Shown: positions 60,959-64,000 of the stretch, piece by piece | Numbering within the stretch: position 1 is the stretch's first letter | How the letters are laid out: each line of letters begins with the position of its first letter | Source: Chanos chanos | Taxonomy: Eukaryota > Chordata > Actinopteri > Gonorynchiformes > Chanidae | DNA length: 64,000 bases | Assembly: GCF_902362185.1 (NCBI RefSeq) | Contig: NC_044499.1 | Coordinates: forward strand, 14,525,764 to 14,589,763 | Reading direction: 5' to 3' | Notes under the pieces: generated by a model | The model's database searches: none | Told to the model about the DNA's origin: nothing | The model's input: only the letters and a program-made list of their open reading frames with translations | Program-made: the position numbers and the translations under genes

Positions 60959-61732
60959 CTGTCAGTTTTATCAATGTTATCATCCCTGTTATCTTAATCT
61001 CTCAAGAATTCTGTCTCTCTCTATTAAAGCACTAAACACAGTCCTCCAGCAAAGAACTGGCTTTTTTTAATACTAGTAGAATGTGAATATTTTAAAACAT
61101 TAACCATGCCGGATTAATAATATATATTATATAAGTATTATGTAATGTCACATCATGCCTGAGAGCATCTTGAAGAAATACAAAGAGTGTGTTTGCATGC
61201 TTGCATGTGTATGAGAGCCAAGGTGTGTATTTTAGTATGTGAATGTGTCTGTCTGAGACAACACACAAAGACTTCTGTAACTTCCACTACTTCATAAGTT
61301 CCACTACTTTGCGAGAGGTCTGCTGATAACCAGGTTTGTATACGTTTGTATGTTTGGAGTCTTAGTGAAGTGGTTGCATGCTGCGTTGGATGTGTTAGTC
61401 ATTGTCAGCTCTCTGGATTCCAGCAGAGCTGTGCTAAGGGTGTTAGTGAGCTGTATTGAGAGAGGGAAGCTTTGCGTTCTAAAAGAGAGCACATTTTGTT
61501 CCAGACAAAGCGAGCCGGCTCGGATCCACCCCCGCCTGTCCACCCCGGCCCACCAGCCAGTCTCTTAGCCTAATAACATGGACAGGGCCCACTCCTGTAC
61601 CGCCAGCGCACAGGAGGCAAAAATAACCCCGTCGTCACCATGGCAACACCTCCCAATGCCAGAGGATGCAGGACAGAGAGAAACAGAAAGATAAAGAAAA
61701 ATATATAGAATATATATGTATATGTACACATG

Positions 61733-61765
61733 AAGAGAAAGAGAGAGAGAGCGAGAGAGAGAGGG
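61733..61765. repeat. (GA)n microsatellite
   Basis: GA units with one GC interruption, next to a TA-rich stretch. Confidence 0.85.
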
Positions 61766-63144
61766 GGCAGGCAGTCGGACAAGATCTATGTATACACATA
61801 TTTTGTGTATTCATCATCTTGCAAATTCAAATCCTCAAAACTAAGTCTAGCTATTATAACCACTTGATGCTCACTGTAAATTAAGCATCATCCATTGTGT
61901 CCAGTTCAGTTCAGTCCAGTCTCTATCCATTTAATCAAATCCATTGTCTCTTATTCTCACAAAGGCTGCCACAACACTCTAAAGTTCACTAAACTTTGTC
62001 CCTCTAAAAGCAACTGGTTATAACAGTGTTTAGAGGCAATACATATATATATATATAAAAAAAAAATTGCAAGACTAAAAGAATTTTAATGGTGCAGAAA
62101 CAAATAGGACCCTGGATAGAACTCATGTACGTGATTCATTCAGTACTATGAGGTCTGCTGTGCCAAGGAATGGTACCACTCACTAACCTCACTAGGGAAA
62201 AAATGCCTACAAACACAGTGCACACAAAATACACAATACTCAATTTGAATCCACCCATTGCAATTGTGTATGTGGCAGACAACATACACCTGTTTTCACA
62301 AGTGCAGGCTAAACACCAATCATGAGTCACCAAACAACATGAACTTTCCCCCAGTGAGGTTGTTCAAAGCATTAATCAAATCCAAATGAAATCAAATCGA
62401 TCTACAGCTCTTTTCAGTGTGGTCCTTAGATCCCTCTATCTCAATTACAACAACAATAATCATCATACTGTTTATAGCAAAGAGAATTAATGTAGACAAC
62501 CATAAATACAGGTTCATCAGTGTACTAATTACTTTTGTGTGTTGTGTTAATGTTGTGTTACCCTCATAAGAAAGTCATAGGTCATGAATCTTTGTTCATA
62601 CAGCTATTGCAATCTCAGTCATAAATATCAAGAGCATCTACATTCCAGTCGAACGGCATAGTTGGCAGAAACAATGCAGGAATGAACATTTTGTTCTGAC
62701 CGAATGTGGTGTGGTTAGTGCCTAAAGAACTTGTTACAACTTCCTGTACTACCGTAAGTAAGAGTTTTACACTTTTCTCATTCACTGTATAGTTATCGTG
62801 ATGGACAAATGGACACGAAGGGCTTTTTCTGGAAACTTCTTTGTGTGGTAGCAGATGTCCCTCTGCTCTATTCAGAGGTGTTCCACTTTGTACCCACACT
62901 CACACAGAAACACCCAGGGCTTCTGGTCATTTGACGACTTTCTCTTTCTCTTTCTTTCTTTTTTTCTCTCTCTCTTTCACACACACCCACCCAGAAACAC
63001 TCTATTTTTACATCTCTGCCAACACACCACCCATCTCTCTCCATTCAGCTGTACAATGCCAAGATTATTATGCAAATGTAATTTTCATTTGGCAATGGGA
63101 TGTTAGCACCCCATTTACATTTCAACCCCTTTACACCAGTTTGT

Positions 63145-63145
<1 letters not shown>

Positions 63146-63206
<61 letters not shown>
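63146..63206. repeat. (CTAT)n microsatellite
   Basis: About 15 CTAT units, followed by CTGT and related tetramers. Confidence 0.95.
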
Positions 63207-64000
63207 GTGTGACTGTCTGTCTGTCTGTAGCTACCTGTCTACCTGGCTGTTTGTCCCTAACTGCCTGCCTATTTATCCCTATGCCAGTCTGTCTTTCCTA
63301 TCGTCCTTGGGGTGCATTGCAATGGCTGTGAACCGGAGTTCAAGTGAAGGTTGATGAAGAATGAGTACACAAATTCTATATCGGCGTGAACACGAAGCGA
63401 AACTGCCCCCTCCGCCGAACAGCCCTGTGTGATGATTAAGCCTTGATGAAGGGTGAAGTGTGCAGAAGTGTAAAAATAACCGCGTGATCACATGTGATTA
63501 AATGCAACACCTTGCCGAATACATTAGGACGGGGACATTTTGATTCACAGCAATTAATGTCATTTTCGTGACTCGAGCTCTCCTGGACTGGATGTCCTGA
63601 AGAAAGTGCAAGCATCACACGTGTGGCTGCGAATCCTTCAGCTGATAACTGTGAATGAGTGAGTGGGCATTGTGAGATAGCGTAGCTCCCTCCTCAAACT
63701 GACTGCGCCGACAACTGATTAAAGGGCAAGCAAAAAAAAACACTCAAGTGCCTTTGTTGAGACATTGAGATCACGTTTCATTTAAATGAACATAAACTCT
63801 GGAATGAGCGTACATGAAGAACGTACATTCTGGAATGATGAATATGCATTCTAGAAGAACAGTGCACTCATAGGAGAGCATCCTAAAGTCAGATTCAGAA
63901 CTCTTCCTTTGGATTAACTATAAAATCCAAGTTTATGCTGCTGAGAGCATAGTAGTATTGGTAGCAAAAGTAGGAACTTCCTGTTTCTCACATGTGGTTT

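Larger units (their letters stand above)
59911..64000. other. right-edge region, no gene seen
   Basis: About 4.1 kb of AT-rich DNA with microsatellites (listed separately) and no recognisable coding exon. One GC-rich patch at about 61500-61565 has no accompanying splice or start signals. Confidence 0.55.

Noticed and set aside
60898-63206. Regular arrays that might suggest CRISPR or satellite DNA
   Set aside because: They are perfect ATC and CTAT microsatellites without spacers, in a vertebrate genome.

Overview
The window is vertebrate nuclear DNA, almost certainly from a teleost fish. Genes are split into short exons with GT/AG introns, the DNA is AT-rich with many long CA, CT, ATC and CTAT microsatellites, and the repeats are fish-like: a short non-autonomous hAT element and tail fragments of LINE retrotransposons. 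The proteins align at high identity with vertebrate orthologues recalled from memory. I could run no database search, so species and paralogue assignments are open.

Layout. 1-3.9 kb has no clear coding gene, but a promoter-like stretch near 2.3-2.8 kb probably starts a minus-strand gene running off the left edge (slc25a42 by synteny). armc6 (minus, 3.9-7.2 kb) and mau2 (plus, 8.0-17.6 kb) are arranged head to head around a promoter region of about 0.7 kb. A 3-kb intergenic stretch leads to gatad2a (plus, about 20.8-41.2 kb), with a 9-kb first intron crowded with microsatellites and nine coding exons. A 1.09-kb hAT element fills most of the gap before ndufa13 (plus, 42.9-45.4 kb). yjefn3 (plus, 46.9-51.3 kb) follows and faces cirbp (minus, about 51.3-58.1 kb), so those two are tail to tail. 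58-64 kb holds a LINE tail and microsatellites but no gene I can support.

Each coding sequence was rebuilt exon by exon. Every splice phase closes, giving ARMC6 468 aa, MAU2 598 aa, GATAD2A 659 or 701 aa, NDUFA13 144 aa, YJEFN3 246 aa and CIRBP 207 aa.

Functions. The genes are not an operon and belong to separate housekeeping processes: cohesin loading (MAU2), NuRD repression (GATAD2A), respiratory complex I (NDUFA13), a YjeF-N protein related to the NAD(P)HX epimerase/AIBP (YJEFN3), cold-inducible RNA binding (CIRBP) and an armadillo-repeat protein (ARMC6). The mau2-gatad2a-ndufa13-yjefn3 order matches human 19p13.11. The armc6-mau2 pairing and the cirbp neighbour differ from human, and no TSSK6-like frame is seen between gatad2a and ndufa13.

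I found no obviously new biological system. The best leads are a stopless 126-nt intron in gatad2a, a splice acceptor made of a CT microsatellite, and competing 3' ends for cirbp.
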